64,000 bases of DNA from Siphonodentalium dalli (Eukaryota; Mollusca; Scaphopoda; Gadilida; Siphonodentaliidae), in the NCBI GenBank assembly GCA_032622095.1, contig CP136061.1, positions 63,803,127 through 63,867,126 of the forward strand. Reading direction: 5' to 3'. Position 1 is the first letter of the stretch; the number at the start of each line of letters is the position of its first letter. Positions 45,591 through 58,956 of the stretch are shown here, piece after piece. A program made the position numbers and the translations under genes. The notes below the pieces were generated by a model, which made no database searches, was not told where the DNA came from, and was given only the letters and a program-made list of their open reading frames with translations.

Positions 45591-48253
45591 AATAAGAGAT
45601 TAGAATCGATGAAGCGTATCTAATAGCAAGAACAGTGGAAGTAGTGCATAATATTCGTATGTGCATAATTTGTATCAGAAACAACCGAGACAGTCCTTCC
45701 CATGACAAAAATACAGTTTTGTAGACGGGTGTAATTGCACCGGTAATATAATTGTAAGTTGGGGTTATCCCAAATCAAAGGTCATTGTGTGACATACCCA
45801 AGTCCAGTGACACTTTCACATGCCCATAAATTAACGGAGATGGGAAACGTTCTAAATATATCTTCACATATTTCAATATTGATCCAACGATTACAGTGAC
45901 CACCAACATTGTGACTAGGTGGACGAGTGCAAATGGTGAACACCCATGAATAGAAAATTGCGAGTGCATACGGGTGCGCCAGCAATTGCTCCGGTCTCGT
46001 GGGAAGGAATGCCGGTAATGAGTAATGACTAATGAGCACAATGCGTTACAAATATCTTTGCACGATCAACGATCGTTAACCTGTCCGTTGGCGATTAAAC
46101 TGTAAAACAGGGTATCCAAAGATGTCCGGTACTTTCCGACATCCGAAATAAAGAACTCAGAGTGATCGCAGCCGGAAATGGTAATCGAATATCGGCTGTA
46201 TCAACGTTTCATCGATTATACGATTAATCGTGGCACCCCTACCTGTCGGAGGGAAAAAACATTACGAAGTTTTCATCGTAAAAGCATTGAACCGTATGTT
46301 CAATGTAGAGAGAAGAGGCAAGCCACACTGTGGCTATTTTATCTAGCATCCGTGAGGAAAATTATTGTAAAATATTGTAATGTAAAATATTGGACATTAT
46401 TAATTCCAATACATTTGGATAGGATTATGTCAGGGACCAAACTCCAAACTGGAGCTTAGTGTAGACGCCAACACAATATTGCATCCGGTGCAGTGTTTAA
46501 AAAACACGACGAGAACCCGAATGACTCGAAAGAGCATCGGTTTTTTGAATATTGAATATGCAAAAAACGATATTTGTTTGAAGTGATTCTCGTAAACAAA
46601 ACAAAATTGAAATATTTGTTAATGAAGTTATCCACCCACAGACCACTGTCATTAATAAGACAGTATTGTAGAATAAAGGATTGTTGAACAATTGTAAAAC
46701 CGAATTCCGAAAATTGGAAAACACGTGCGTAGTGCACGAAATTAGGAAACTGCGTGGTTTCGTTCGCAATATCGTCAAGAGAACATTCATTAAAAATCAA
46801 CAGATGAAAGATGCGACTTATCTTGTGACGTAGAAGAAATAAAAAGATTGAATTCTTACCGGTCAATCGCTTCTATAGCGAAAGGACTCACACGATTGGT
46901 CCAGAGGTATAAATGGAATGTTTGACAAGTGCGCGTACTGTAGGTACTTCGTACCGATTTTTAAAACGACTTCTATGATCTTGCAAGCAAGAAATATATA
47001 ACCATTAGTTCATTCAGTGTCCAAGATATATTTGACGGAGATAGTGTTTAGTTTGTACAATTGTTGTAAAAACAAAGAGTCCATTCCACACAATAGCTGA
47101 TGTGTCACTGCTCTAATTACCTGTAAAACCATTGTTCAATCAGTTTGTGATATAAGCAAACATATACCTATCTGTACCTGCATGGAAATAAAAGTGGTGC
47201 AGTGCAGTAATCAATTCTGGTTTAGGTGCATCTAATTAGACACCTGTTGTTTTAATCCGTTTCAAAGCTTTGCCGATACAAAAGACCGCTAATTAAATTG
47301 GTACGCATATTCAATAGTACGAAAGTATATTACCGGTATGCAGGCACTGTTGTCACTGAGGTGATCGAGGTCACACACAGGTCAACTCAAAAGTGGAAAT
47401 GTTCATATCATTACATTTTAACCGATTGCGTTCGGTCTCTTCCATCACTTTAAGCATTCGGATTTTGGAGGTAAACATCAGTGTATTTGTTCACTTACGG
47501 ACTAATAAAGCTGTCCGGTATTCAGAGTACAGAGGTTTCGGATTACAGATGTAATAATTAGTGACAATGCACTTGGGTAAATTCAGGACCGAAAAATTCG
47601 TTCGGAATGGAGAGGGGTTCAGATTGTAGAGGGTCCGGTTTGAAGAGGTTTCACTGTAATATCAATCAAATATACCAAATAATTAGAAAGATAGCTACAT
47701 TATGATCTCAGCTTTCTATAGATACTAATAATGTTGGTCTTTGATTTGTTAAAAATGCTGAAATATGGTGCCAAACAGACAGTAACAATATACGTTTTTT
47801 CCTGCTGAGAAATGCCGACGTTAAGGGTTAAACTTTGCAATCATGATCATTCGCATAATTGGAGCTCTTATAAGACCAGCAATTCAATTTTGCAAAAATG
47901 TATATTTCAATCGATATTGTCCATTCTGGCGACCATTTTGGGACAGACATTCTACATATATGGTTTACGACTGAGCATTGTTTGTGTATATTTCATTTTA
48001 TTACTAATTTTTGATTAGTTGTTCACCTAAATTCAACATTTTTCGATACCAACTACCATAATGGACGCCATTTTGAACAGAAAATTTTGCTCAAAGCAGA
48101 TTTTGGAGACCAAGAAACCTTCATTGCAAATTTCTTCCTGGTCTAACCCTCTTACGACCAGCCTATTGAGGCAACCAGGTGTGTTTAAGATGAAAACAAT
48201 ATGAACAATGAGTCCAACACTGATTATTGAGACCAATTGTCACATGTAAATAC
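45591..48253. other. AT-rich intronic DNA
   Basis: A 136-codon minus-strand frame (46456-46866) has no recognisable motif. At about 47510-47660 there are short repeats of the form GAGGTTTCGGATTACAGA / GTCCGGTTTGAAGAGGTTTC, a small diverged repeat. Nothing else was recognised. Confidence 0.5.
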
Positions 48254-48388
48254 CTGCTGACAATGTCCTCACTGAACTGGATGTCGAGGAAGCATTTAAA
48301 TTACTGTTCTTGACCTTGATCATCACCATAAATTTATATTCCCAATATTCTTCAAGCCCAGGTACAACCATCTCTACATTTTCAAATC
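48254..48388 (-). CDS. Exon: C-terminal half of FN3 domain 2
   Basis: 135 bp, phase 1 at both ends. The acceptor is CTTCCCACTCCAG|GATT and the donor TCAGCAG|GTATTTA. It encodes (G)FENVEMVVPGLEEYWEYK, FMVMIKVKNSN and SSVRTLSA. The pattern V-x-GL-x-x-Y-x-x-Y-x-F-x-V is the E-F strand region of FN3, and the end RTLSA-AP is the usual inter-domain linker when joined to 31731-31867. Confidence 0.85.
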
Positions 48389-48744
48389 CTGGAGTGGGAA
48401 GATGTTGACACATAAACATCAGAATAATAGAAAAGTCCCAATTAAAGGTTAAAAGATTTTTCAATTATCATGGTAACATAGATATCTATTCAAATAGAGT
48501 ACAATTAGTGCTCTTGTGTTTATGATATACATTAATTTGATGTACATTTTTTCATTCATCATAAGGGATTTTAACATTCTTGTTCAGATTCATGATGGTC
48601 TTAGCTCTAAGGCATCAACATTATGTCACAATTTAAATGACTGCGGCTTTATATGGTTAACGATCGGGTCAAGAGAGAAAACATCATATACCGGTGTAAC
48701 AGTTTAACCCCCCCCTGCATATTTACCCCCACCCCTAATGATCA

Positions 48745-49063
48745 TCTCCCCCACCTAAAATTTTATTACCTTAAAAGGTAGTGGCTAATTACTCTCGTTT
48801 AATTATTCAACATGACAATGGAGTCATAAAAACTATCATTGGTGAGAACAAAGCATGTTTCTTTTCTGTGAAAGAGACAATACTTCAGAGTTTAGAGAAT
48901 TTTCCTTCAAATTTACCTTGCTTTATCTCCCCCACCTGCCTGAACTGTTTTTACCTCAACATCTAATGGCCAGTTACTCTCATTTTATAATTCAATATCA
49001 TTATGTGACTAAAAAAAACTATCATTGTTGACAAGAAAGCTTGTATTTATTTCGGCAGAGAAT
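48745..49063. repeat. Diverged two-copy tandem repeat, about 181 bp
   Basis: TCTCCCCCACCT starts each copy (48745 and 48926). Shared downstream are (T/A)GTTACTCTC-like, ATTCAA-AT and ACTATCATTG segments. Confidence 0.65.
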
Positions 49064-50339
49064 ATAGTTTATCTCCTCAAAACTTAAATTATTTATTGTT
49101 CAAAAGTTGTTGATGAAGGTTAAAGTATAATATATATACATTTATTTTAAAACTTTTTTGCCATTCTTATCTGTATGTGTTATGAATTAAGTTGTAGTTT
49201 GTATAGAGATATTGTTATATTTTGTTACATACCATTGTCGTGGTTTCTGCATCTATTTTGTGATCAAATTGGAGGGTGCTCCAGGAGTATCCAAGGGTTT
49301 TTTGAAGGTGCACCCACTAAAAATTCAAGAGTATTCCAGGGTTTTCAAGGAGTTAGGTTAAATCCATGGGTATTGAAAATGGATTTTCATATCCAAGGTT
49401 GTTCAATGAAATTCAGGGAGCCATGGGAACCATGACTGCATTTCAGAATTTGTTATTTGCAATTAAAATAAAACTGAAGAACACATATAAAGAAATCTGT
49501 CCATATGTATCAGAATATCAACCCTTTACTTTCTAGGGAGCTACAAAACATATACATAACTGGTGTGCACAAAAGAGTTTATGCCCTCCCCCCTAAATAT
49601 CATATTTTGACTACAAGGAACATAATTTGAAATTCATAATCTCTCATTACCGTACCAGCCGGTATCCAAGTCGCAGCTTTTTAACCCAATTTGGGGGGGG
49701 GGTCGAAAAAAAATTACAGGATACAAGGACCGGGTGGGTGTCCCCGAGCCCGGACTGCAGATTTTGTTCTGATGTCATGCAATTTTTTTCCAAAATAATT
49801 TCTAAGGCAAATTAGAGCTTCAAAATAATCTGAAACAATCAGATTCATATAGTAGTGCATGCTATAGCCTTATACAAGTGAGGGGGGGCTCTATATTTTC
49901 ATTTTTTGTCCACAATTTCTCCCTTTAACAGTTGAAACCATGGGGTGGGTCCGGTTTTGGTCGAGGAAAACAATTGCAATGAAAAAAAATCCATTCTCAT
50001 AGTTTATCATGGCTTTTTTAACTTATTATACACGCAGGTATCCTCTAACATAGAAATTCATATTGGTTAAAAGTTCTTGGTCCCTCATTCCTTGAAATCC
50101 AACTGGAAACCCTAGTACTTTTAAATAAATACCGGTAAAGTATGACCCATTAGATTGATTTGCTGTCAAAAAGCCGAAAAAACCGTTGGCCTCATTTGTT
50201 TATTTAAATGATATCAGTCAAGATATTGAATAAACGATAAATACAGTGACCACATGGTCGATGTTGATACATGACTACAGTGACTTTAGTCACATAATAA
50301 CATGTTGTTCACTGATTGGAGCTTTAAAAGGCCCCAGAT

Positions 50340-50515
50340 TCAATCTCAGAGCATCTAATTTTCAAAATTTTCTGGGGAAGCCCCCCCCCCCCCCCTTCAG
50401 GCCTTTGGGTGATTTTCAAAATTTTCTGGGAGAGACCCCCTGACCCCCTCCCATACTCTCCCTCCCTCAGGCCTTCGGGAGATGCCTTTGGCATCTCCTG
50501 CTGGGATACTACTCA
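50340..50515. repeat. AAAATTTTCTGGG repeat with 15-C run
   Basis: TTTTCAAAATTTTCTGGG occurs twice (about 50360 and 50413), with 15 C at 50381-50395. It is followed by CAGGCCTT(T/C)GGG repeated and the hairpin GGAGATGCCTTTGGCATCTCC (21 nt including its loop; stem GAGATGCC). Confidence 0.65.
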
Positions 50516-53500
50516 CCTCGACATTTTGTAGGAGAGCTACTCGCCTAGGATGATTTTGAGGGGAGCTCCTCATTGCTCACCAGTGATTTCCCACATGGAG
50601 ATCGATAGAGGACTGGAACTTTGTTTATTTAATCAAATTAATGGTGTTTTTACTTTACTCATGCACATATTTTAACCTATTGCTAATAAGGGACACAACT
50701 AGCCTGTTAAAGTGGGTATTTTACCTTTATAACCATAAATATTTGGGTTTTCAAAGGTTTTGTCACTTGTATTGTTGGCATATTTTTCAGCCATGTGCTT
50801 TGTTTGTTTATTTTTTGTGGGTGTACTTGATCACCATTCTCTCAGTTCTGGTGCAGACACAATAAGAGACCCTTACCCTGCCAACAACACATTATTTAGT
50901 AGAATTTACAATATTTTCAATCAATTTTGGGGGTGGGTGTCGGTCCCCGGGTGAGTGTCCCAGACCTGGGTGGAAAAAACTTACGCTCCCGGGGTGGTGG
51001 GTCCCCAAAACTGAAAAACACAAAATTTCCACCTTGTATCTGTAATTTGTTTCCTACACTATGACATCACATCGGAATGTTTATTTGAAGCCTGGGAATG
51101 AGCATAATAATAACCGTGACTCCAAATGCATGCCTGGACAACATGTTCTCGTATTTTAAAGGCCTACTTAATTTTCGAGTTGCCGATTAATTTTTTTATA
51201 CTGACTTGATATACGGTTTTAATGACAATCTATGCCATAAAATATGATTAAAATACTATAATTCATCACTATTTAAAACATCTGTCTCAGAAGATGCCCA
51301 CAGAGAAATAGAAAATTACTGAAATCGTAGAATGACTCCCCCTTCAGTGCAAAGCCGCGAACTCGTGTTTATATTACATAAACAATATTTTATGCTGTAC
51401 GTTTCAGGTACAAACATTTAATCCCCATGTTGAGTATATTTAACACTTAATACTGAAGTGCATGTGCATCACTATTAGCCAAAAGCGTTTGCATTCATGC
51501 TTCGTGGCAATACACCTTACTGCCCAGCGGGGATAACCACGCCTGCCATAAATTGCCCAGACTGGGGTATAGCAGGTTAGACATCACACGTCGATATGTC
51601 CTGACCACAAGGAACGGCGTGTTTCAAATTTGATGGACTTACCACCAGATTTTGCTGGATTGTTCAATTCGACTGGTACTTCATTGAAATCGAGACAATA
51701 AGGATAAAAGTACTTTAGTGAAGGCTACATACATTCTGTTTCAATGTTTATTTGCGGTGACAAACTGTTTATCAGGGCAAAATGCCACCGAAGCATGAGG
51801 AAAAATGAACCTGCACATGGCGTCGACTTTGAGATAAATTGTTCGATAATTTTGTTTATTCGCTGTTCTTGTCAAACTCGGGGTAAGTAACACATAATAA
51901 ATATCAATGTTATTATAATATATCTCTTTACAATAGACACACGATCTATCAATTTATCGATGGTGACTACCATACAATTTCCCTATTTCGATAAAAATTC
52001 AAGGCCTTATATGTTTTCATCCGGTGTAGTCAGTTTTTGTACTTTTTCGAAGATGCACCATACTGGTATCGAAAAGTGTTCCATGTTATAATAACAAATA
52101 AATTTTTTTCATAATTGGCACATTACGCGTTCAGGAACAAACATGTTTCAGTATATTGAGAAATTATTTTTCATATCACAGCTCCCTAGTATTCCATTGG
52201 TCTGTCATAATGTTTGTATATGTAAGTCCACGTATAAATGCCATGAATACCATTTATTCACAAAATATACCAATAAATGCTGTATAACGATATTTTCTTT
52301 TTTTTCTTTTTTTTTTCAGTATGGCGGGTAGATGTTCGCATGTATAGTTGGTGTTATTCTTGCCTGCAACTTTCCCGGTGTGCTTCTTTCCCCAACAAAT
52401 CATCCCTTGGAGATTATAAACACTATGTGGTCCATTAACTCAAATGTGTACATAGTTTGATTTGATAGTGTTTAACCAATTAGCTTATCTAGCGCTTCCT
52501 AATCCTATCATCATATTTCCATTTGTCACCTCTCTTGCTCAGCATGACCCGCCTTCAAATTAATTTACTAATCCCAAAAGCCCATAGGGCGAAGCTATCG
52601 CATACTGTTATTGTTATATTATTATGTTGTGTCGACTTACATGAAACCAATACTGTTTGCTTTCAGAAAAATCAGAGTAACCGAAGACACCTTCGACCGT
52701 CTTCGGCTTCACAAAAAGGCACAAAAATAACGTCCGGAATCAGGGTGTTGATATCGCGAGTCGTTTTTACATTGTCCATAGCTACACTTTCTCACCATCT
52801 TTGTCTGAGAAAATAAAAGGATTCAATATCTTTGCAACGATATCTGCTATTTTTTATCCAAAACAATATCAAAGCGACATTTAATAAGCCGGTAAAATGA
52901 GTCTGTTTGTCTAACCGCTCTTAGCAGTAGGTCAGCACAGCTCCAGGCTGTATAATGCAATTATCTCATTGGCTCACACAGCTAATTGCGGTAGGGTCAA
53001 TTAGGCGACAACTAAATTAAACAATACCATTATCCTAAAACAACAGTAAGCCCAGTCTCAATTTTATATTCCTATAAATGATAGGATAATTTGTGTATAT
53101 CCTCATACCTTAAAAATATTCAATTATCAGTTTTCTTCAAATTCAAAATGGATAAACGTGGCATCAAAAGGAATATGTCTAAGTGACGAAAGTTCATACA
53201 AGTTGAAAGTGAACAAATTCGCTAATGACCATGGTAATCGGCCCAACGTGGTTTGAAGAAAGTCGTGCTCAACTCCTGCCAGTTTCATGAATGGAATTTG
53301 TTTGTGTGCCATCGAGTTAGCGAGAGAGATGGAAATTTCAGACTTCAAAGGTGCGATTTATGAGAAAGAAAGGACTTTCACCGAGACAAAAAACGAGAAT
53401 ATCACAAAAAATGCCAAAGGACTATGAAGAGAAACTTGTTATCTCCCCTGCTTGTGAATTCCCCCAAATCACATTGAGAATACCTAAAGCATTGGTGGAA

Positions 53501-53537
53501 TGTTCGTTAATTTTACATCTGTGATAAATTCTATTTA

Positions 53538-56500
53538 AACAAGAGCACACCGTCGGGGCGTGTGGCATAATACGCCCCTTCTGGAGTGAGTGGGGAAGGT
53601 TTAATTCATTTGTTTGAAAACTTTGACTTAAGACGAAATAATAACAAAAATAAAACACATTAACTTCAAGTTTGGTATTTATGACTGAAAAAAAAAAAAA
53701 AAAAATTTAAATATTAATTTTTGGCTACTTTCAGACCAAAACAATCCTATAACTCTGGCAAAAATGGTTGGATCGGACTCAAATTCAATCTTGACCTGCA
53801 AAATCATGTAGACAGAACCCATATTTGAACTTGATCTGTACCGTACACCAAATTTGGTTCAGTTAACTCGATTCAATCTAAAGTTGTCATCTGGAAACCG
53901 CATATCAGGTAAAATTTAAGTTGAAAAAGGGGCATAACTCAGTCAAAATCATGCGGACAAAACCCATATTCGAACTTGATCTGTATTTTGAGGTGGTAAA
54001 CTAATATACCAAATTTGGTTCAGTTCACTCGATTCAATCTAAAGTTATCATCCGGAAACTGCAAATCAGGTAAATTCTAAGTCGAATAAAAGGTCGGTAG
54101 ACCTCATGTCCGCCTCTTAAGTGTCGGCTTGATACGACCATTGTTTGCGCATAAAAACCTGTCTTTAGTGTTAGTAAACCTACATAACAAATTTAATTTC
54201 ATTCAGTACACATTTACTAAAGTTATCATCCGGAAACCTCAAATTGGCAAAAATTCTAAGTAAAAAAGGGACATAACTCTGGTGTGAAAATTGGCGGGCG
54301 GAACCCGAATTCGAACTTGACCTGTGTTTTGCTGGGAGAAAGACACATACCAAATTTGGTTTAAATCTGATTAACTCTACTAAAGTTATCATCCGGACAC
54401 CAACTTTTGGGGTTTTATATGTCGGGTCGGCGGACAAAAAAGGGCCATAACTCTCGCAAAAATTATCGGATTAAACCGAAATTCGAACTTGAGCTGTATT
54501 TTGCATATAAATAATCCAAAATCAAGTTATCATCCGGAAACCAAAAAACAGAAGAAAACTGAATTTTCTATGTCGAAAAAGGGGCATAACTCTGCCAAAA
54601 ATGATCGGGCAGAACCCAAGTTCGAACTTGACCTGTGTTTTGCTGGGAGAAAGTAATTTACCAAATTTACTTTGAATCCGATTAACGCTACTAAAGTTAT
54701 CATCCGGAAACCAACTTTCAGGGGTTTTCTAAGTCAAAAAAGGGGCATAACTCTGGTGAAAATTAGCGGACGGAACCAGAATTCGAACTTGACCTGTCTT
54801 TTCTGCTAGTAAACCCACATACCAAATTTAATTTAATTTGGTTCACTCTAACAAAAGTTATCATCCGGAAACCTCGGACGCACGCATGCACAGATGGACG
54901 CATGCACGGACGGACGTGCTGATTATAATAGTCCTCCGAACCCGTTGGGTCGGCGGACAAAAAGGGACATAACTCAGTCAAAATCATGAGGAGAAAACCC
55001 ATATTCGAACCTGATCAGTATTTTGGGGTGGTAAACTAACGTACCAAATTTGGTTCAGTTCACTCGATTCAATCTAAAGTTATCATCCGGAAACCGCAAA
55101 TCAGGTAAATTCTAAGTCGAATAAAAGGTTGGTAGACCTCATGTCCGCCTCTAAGCGTCAGCTTGATACAACCGTTGTTTGCGCATAAAAACCTGTCTTT
55201 AGTGCTAGTAAACCTACATACCAAATTTAATTTCATTCAGTACACATTTACTAAAGTTATCATCCGGAAACCTCAAATTGGCAAAAATTCTAAGTCAAAA
55301 AGGGACATAACTCTGGTGAAAATTGGCGGGCGGAACCCGAATTCGAACTTGACCTGTGTTTTGCTGGGAGAAAGACATGTACCAAATTTGGTTCAGATCA
55401 AATAATCCAAACTGGAGTTATCGGTCGGAAACCAAAAATGTTAACAGACGGTCAAATTCTAAGTCGAAAAGGGGGCATAACTCTGGTGAAAATTGGCGGG
55501 CGGAACCCGAATTCGAACTTGACCTGTGTTTTGCTGCGAGAAAGACACGTACCAACTTTGGTTCAGATCAAATAATCCAAACTGGAGTTATCGGTCGGAA
55601 ACCAAAAATGTTAACAGACGGTCAAATTCTAAGTCGAAAAAGGGCCGTAACTCATGTAAAAATAATTGGACTGAACCCATATTCGAACTTGGCCTGTATC
55701 TTTAGCTGGGAAATACACACACTAACTTTGGTTCAGATCAAAAAATCCAAACTGGAGTTATCGGTCGGAAACCAAAAATGTTAACAGACGGTAAAATTCT
55801 AAGTCGAATAAAAGGTCGGTAGACCTCATGTCCGCCTCTAAGTTTCGGCTTGATACGACCATTGTTTGCGCATAAAAACCTGTCTTTAGTGCTAGTAAAC
55901 GTACATACCAAATTTAATTTCATTCAGTACACATTTACTAAAGTTATCATCCGGAAACCTCAAATTGGCAAAAATTCTAAGTAAAAAAGGGACATAACTC
56001 TGGTGAAAATTGGCGGGCGGAACCCGAATTCGAACTTGACCTGTGTTTTGCTGGGAGAAAGACATGTACCAAATTTGGTTCAGATCAAATAATCCAAACT
56101 GGAGTTATTGGTCGGAAACCAAAAATGTTAACAGACGGTCAAATTCTAAGTAAAAAAAGGGCCGTAACTCATGTAAAAATAATTGGACTGAACCCATATT
56201 CGAACTTGGCCTGTATCTTTAGCTGGGAAATACACATACCAACTTTGGTTCAGATCAAATAAGCCAAACTGGAGTTATCGGTCGGAAACCAAAAATGTTA
56301 ACAGACGGTCAAATTCTAAGTCGAAAAGGGGGCATAACTCTGGTGAAAATTGGCGGACAGAACCAGAATTCGAACTTGACCTGTCTATTCTGCTAGTAAA
56401 TCCACATACCAAATTTAATTTAATTTGGTTCACTCTAACTAAAGTTATCATCCGGAAACCTCGGACGCACACACGCAAGCACGCACGCGCTGATTATAAT

Positions 56501-57060
56501 AGTTCTCCGAACCCGTTGGGTCGGAGGACAAAAAGGAGCATAACTCAGTCAAAATCATGCGGACGAAACCCATATTCAAACTTGATCTGTATTTTGGTGT
56601 GTAAAACTAACATACCAAATTTGGTTCAGTTCACTCAATTTAATCTAAAGTTTTGGGTGGTAAACTAATATACCAAATTTGGTTCAGTTCACTAGATTTC
56701 AATCTAAATTAAGTTATCATCTGGAAACCGCAAATCAGGTAAATTCTAAAGTCGAAAAAGTGACATAACTCAGGCAAAATCATGCGGACGAAACCCATAT
56801 TCGAACTTGATCTGTATTTTGGTGTGTTAAACTAACATACCAAATTTGGTTCAGTTCACTCAATTCAATCTAAAGTTATCATCCGGAAACCGCAAATCAT
56901 GTAAAATCTAAGTCGAAAAAGGCGCATAACTTAGTCAAAATCATGCGGACGAAACCCATATTCGAACTTGTATTTTGGTGTGGTAACCTAACATACCAAA
57001 TATGGTTCAGTTCACTCGATTCAATCTAAAGTTATCATCCGGAAACCAAAAGCAGACGGA
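53538..57060. repeat. Array of GGCCATAACTC-type repeats, about 175-185-bp units
   Basis: About 18 diverged units. A typical unit has AAGTCGAAAAAGGG(G/C)CATAACTC, GGCGGACGGAACC(C/A)GAATT, CGAACTTGACCTGT(G/A)TTTT, ACATACCAAATTTGGTTCAG and AGTTATCATCCGGAAACC. GGAC-rich microsatellites interrupt it at about 54880-54915, 56460-56490 and 57050-57070. Higher-order duplication is evident: a block with GGTCGGTAGACCTCATGTCC recurs near 54093, 55128 and 55813. Confidence 0.85.
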
Positions 57061-57488
57061 CGGACGATGGACGGACAAACCCATTTACATAACACAACAT
57101 TTTTTTCAAAAGAGCGTATAAAAAATGCTTCCTCTGCTCTTCAAAAGACCTCTCAATCCAGCTCAGTTTGTCATTGTGGTGTTCTCTTACAAGCCACTGA
57201 AATAGGTGCGACATATGCAACAGAAAGAACCAAAAGCCAGCATTTTAAGCTTATAAATACAATGCGACTTATCCAACGAGGCAATTTATCCACCGGCGGT
57301 TTTGGTAAATGTCTCTGTGATTACCTGTGCATATATTTAAATGAAAGACAGAGATAAATTAGATTATTTCCAACAACTTCCAACTTTAATTATTGCCTAC
57401 CTCACATAAAAAAATTGTAGTGGCTCTGCTGAAGAAAAAAACATGCTTCCTTGTCACTAATGATAGTTTTTCTGATTTAATGATAAAA

Positions 57489-58263
57489 CAAGAGGTACGC
57501 TGTCGCGTGGCATTTGCCCCCGACCATATCAATTCGGATTAAGCATGGACGAACCTGCGGATATCCGAGGTCTATATGACCATTCCAAAAGAAGTTCGTA
57601 CAGAAATGTTCACTAAAAACCCACCGACTAAAGTCAGGAGGCATATCTTTTGAGTGCACAAAGGCCAAAACTCCGGAAACCCAAAAACAAGCGAAAATTC
57701 AAATTTTCTAAGTTGAAAAAAGGTACATAACTCTGGCAAATATCATCAGATCATACCCAAATTCGCACTTGACATGTATTTTCATATAACTGATCCACAA
57801 AAATATGGGATTTGCAATCGTACCACCAAAGCTCACGCTATCATCTGGAAACCCAAAAAACAAGAGAAAAATTGAATTTTCTAAGTAAAAAAAGGCCAAA
57901 ACTCTGGTGAAAATGGGTGGACGAAACCCACACTATGCATGTAGCTGTTCCCCCATGCTGCTCTATCACCATACCAAATATCAGCTAAATCTACCCAGCA
58001 GTTGCTGAACAATAATGCAAAATGTTTGTACGGACGAACAAAATTGAATTTTCTAAGTCAAAAAAGGGCCATAACTCTGGTGAAAACAGGTGGACGAAAC
58101 CCGCGCTATGCATGTAGCTGTTCCCCCATGCTGCTCTATCACCATACCAAATATCAGCTATATCTGCCCAGCGGTTGCTGAACAATAATGCAAAATGTTT
58201 GTACGGACGGACGGACGGAGGCGGAGACTATATACCCGCCGACTTCAAGTCGGGGGCATAATA
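57489..58263. repeat. Separate copy of the same repeat class with inverted GCCCCCGAC ends
   Basis: Begins ACAAGAGGTACGCTGTCGCG and TTGCCCCCGAC, and ends with (GGAC)n and a hairpin, CCGCCGACTTCAAGTCGGGGG read in part as GACTTCAAGTC, then GGGGCATAAT. The left GCCCCCGAC and the right GTCGGGGGC are inverted repeats. Two internal tandem units of about 170 bp share GAAACCC(A/G)C(A/G)CTATGCATGTA. Confidence 0.65.
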
Positions 58264-58453
58264 AGAGTATCTGGCTACCACATGTTAAGGTGGGGGTTAG
58301 ATGATCAGCGAGGGGGTGTGTAAGGGGAGATGTCATAACACACTGGTAATACATGTCTGTAGGCTTCTGTCAGATATCAAAACACAACAATGTAATGAGC
58401 TTATAATCTTGGTTTCAATATTTGAAAGAGGACAAATTTAGTAAATTTATTAC

Positions 58454-58618
58454 CATCAGCAACAATAACAATATTCTGTGGATCAGCAACACCAGTCAAA
58501 TCTACTGCAGTCACGATGTACTCTGTGGGTCCTGGCTTAACTGAAGGCTTCGACCAAGTTACTTTAACATGAGTGGCATTCAAGACAGACGTCCTTAAGT
58601 TGGTGACTTGTTGAGGTG
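58454..58618 (-). CDS. Exon: N-terminal half of FN3 domain 2
   Basis: 165 bp, phase 1 at both ends. The acceptor is CCTTTTATATAG|CACC and the donor GATG|GTAATA. It encodes (A)PQQVTNLRTSVLNATHVKV, TWSKPSVKPGPTEYIVTAVD and ends IVIVADG. The Trp in HVKVTW-S-K-P and the Y-I-V-T-A-V strand are diagnostic of FN3. The trailing G plus GA of exon 48254-48388 gives GGA, preserving the frame across a 10-kb intron. Confidence 0.9.
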
Positions 58619-58956
58619 CTATATAAAAGGAGAAATATATTTGGTGAAAACTTTTCAATACAAGATCAACACTTATTTTATTAATATAGCTGTTTGATTG
58701 AAATATCAAGAAAAAAAAAAAAAAGAAAAAAAATATATATCAGTCATCTTACTAGTATGGCTCCTGATGGCTTGACAATGAGCCAAATGGTTAAGAAAAT
58801 ATTTAAGCATGTAAGCAATATACCCACAATCTTCAAGTAGGGACAATACTAAATGATGTTTGGCTTTGAGATACACAACTTTGTTAGAATTCTACAACTT
58901 CATATATTGTTTCAAATAAATTTCTAAATGAAATAACATAGCATTTATAAACAAAC
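58619..58956 (-). other. Short intron of the FN3 gene
   Basis: 338 bp, AT-rich, with an A-run near 58710-58730. No inserted element. It separates FN3 domain 1 from domain 2 at a phase 1 linker. Confidence 0.8.

Larger units (their letters stand above)
31868..48253 (-). other. 16.4-kb intron of the FN3 gene
   Basis: Holds AAGATGGC satellite units (32210-32850), a GGCCATAACTC-type element (33053-34199), a MITE remnant (34199-34297) and an AT-rich stretch without recognised features (34298-35830). These are followed by concatemer 2 (35926-41155), more AT-rich DNA with a 22-G run (41156-42610), a possible piggyBac relic (42722), a GC-richer repeat region (43020-45590) and AT-rich DNA up to the exon at 48254. 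No further FN3 exon was found in it, and the phases of the flanking exons join directly. Confidence 0.7.
48389..58453 (-). other. 10-kb intron between the two exons of FN3 domain 2
   Basis: Contains a diverged 181-bp duplication (48745-49063), short GGGTTTTCAAGG-type repeats (49270-49440), a C-run with AAAATTTTCTGGG repeats (50350-50440), AT-rich DNA (50500-53530), and a long array of GGCCATAACTC-type repeats (53538-57060 and 57489-58263). No exon was recognised. Confidence 0.65.

Noticed and set aside
46456-46866. A 136-codon minus-strand frame
   Set aside because: Low-complexity Phe/Ser/Asn-rich translation of AT-rich DNA; no motif or splice signal.
53127-53348. A 73-codon minus-strand frame with moderately protein-like composition
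   Set aside because: No recognisable motif and no consensus splice borders; its phase cannot be tied to the FN3 gene.
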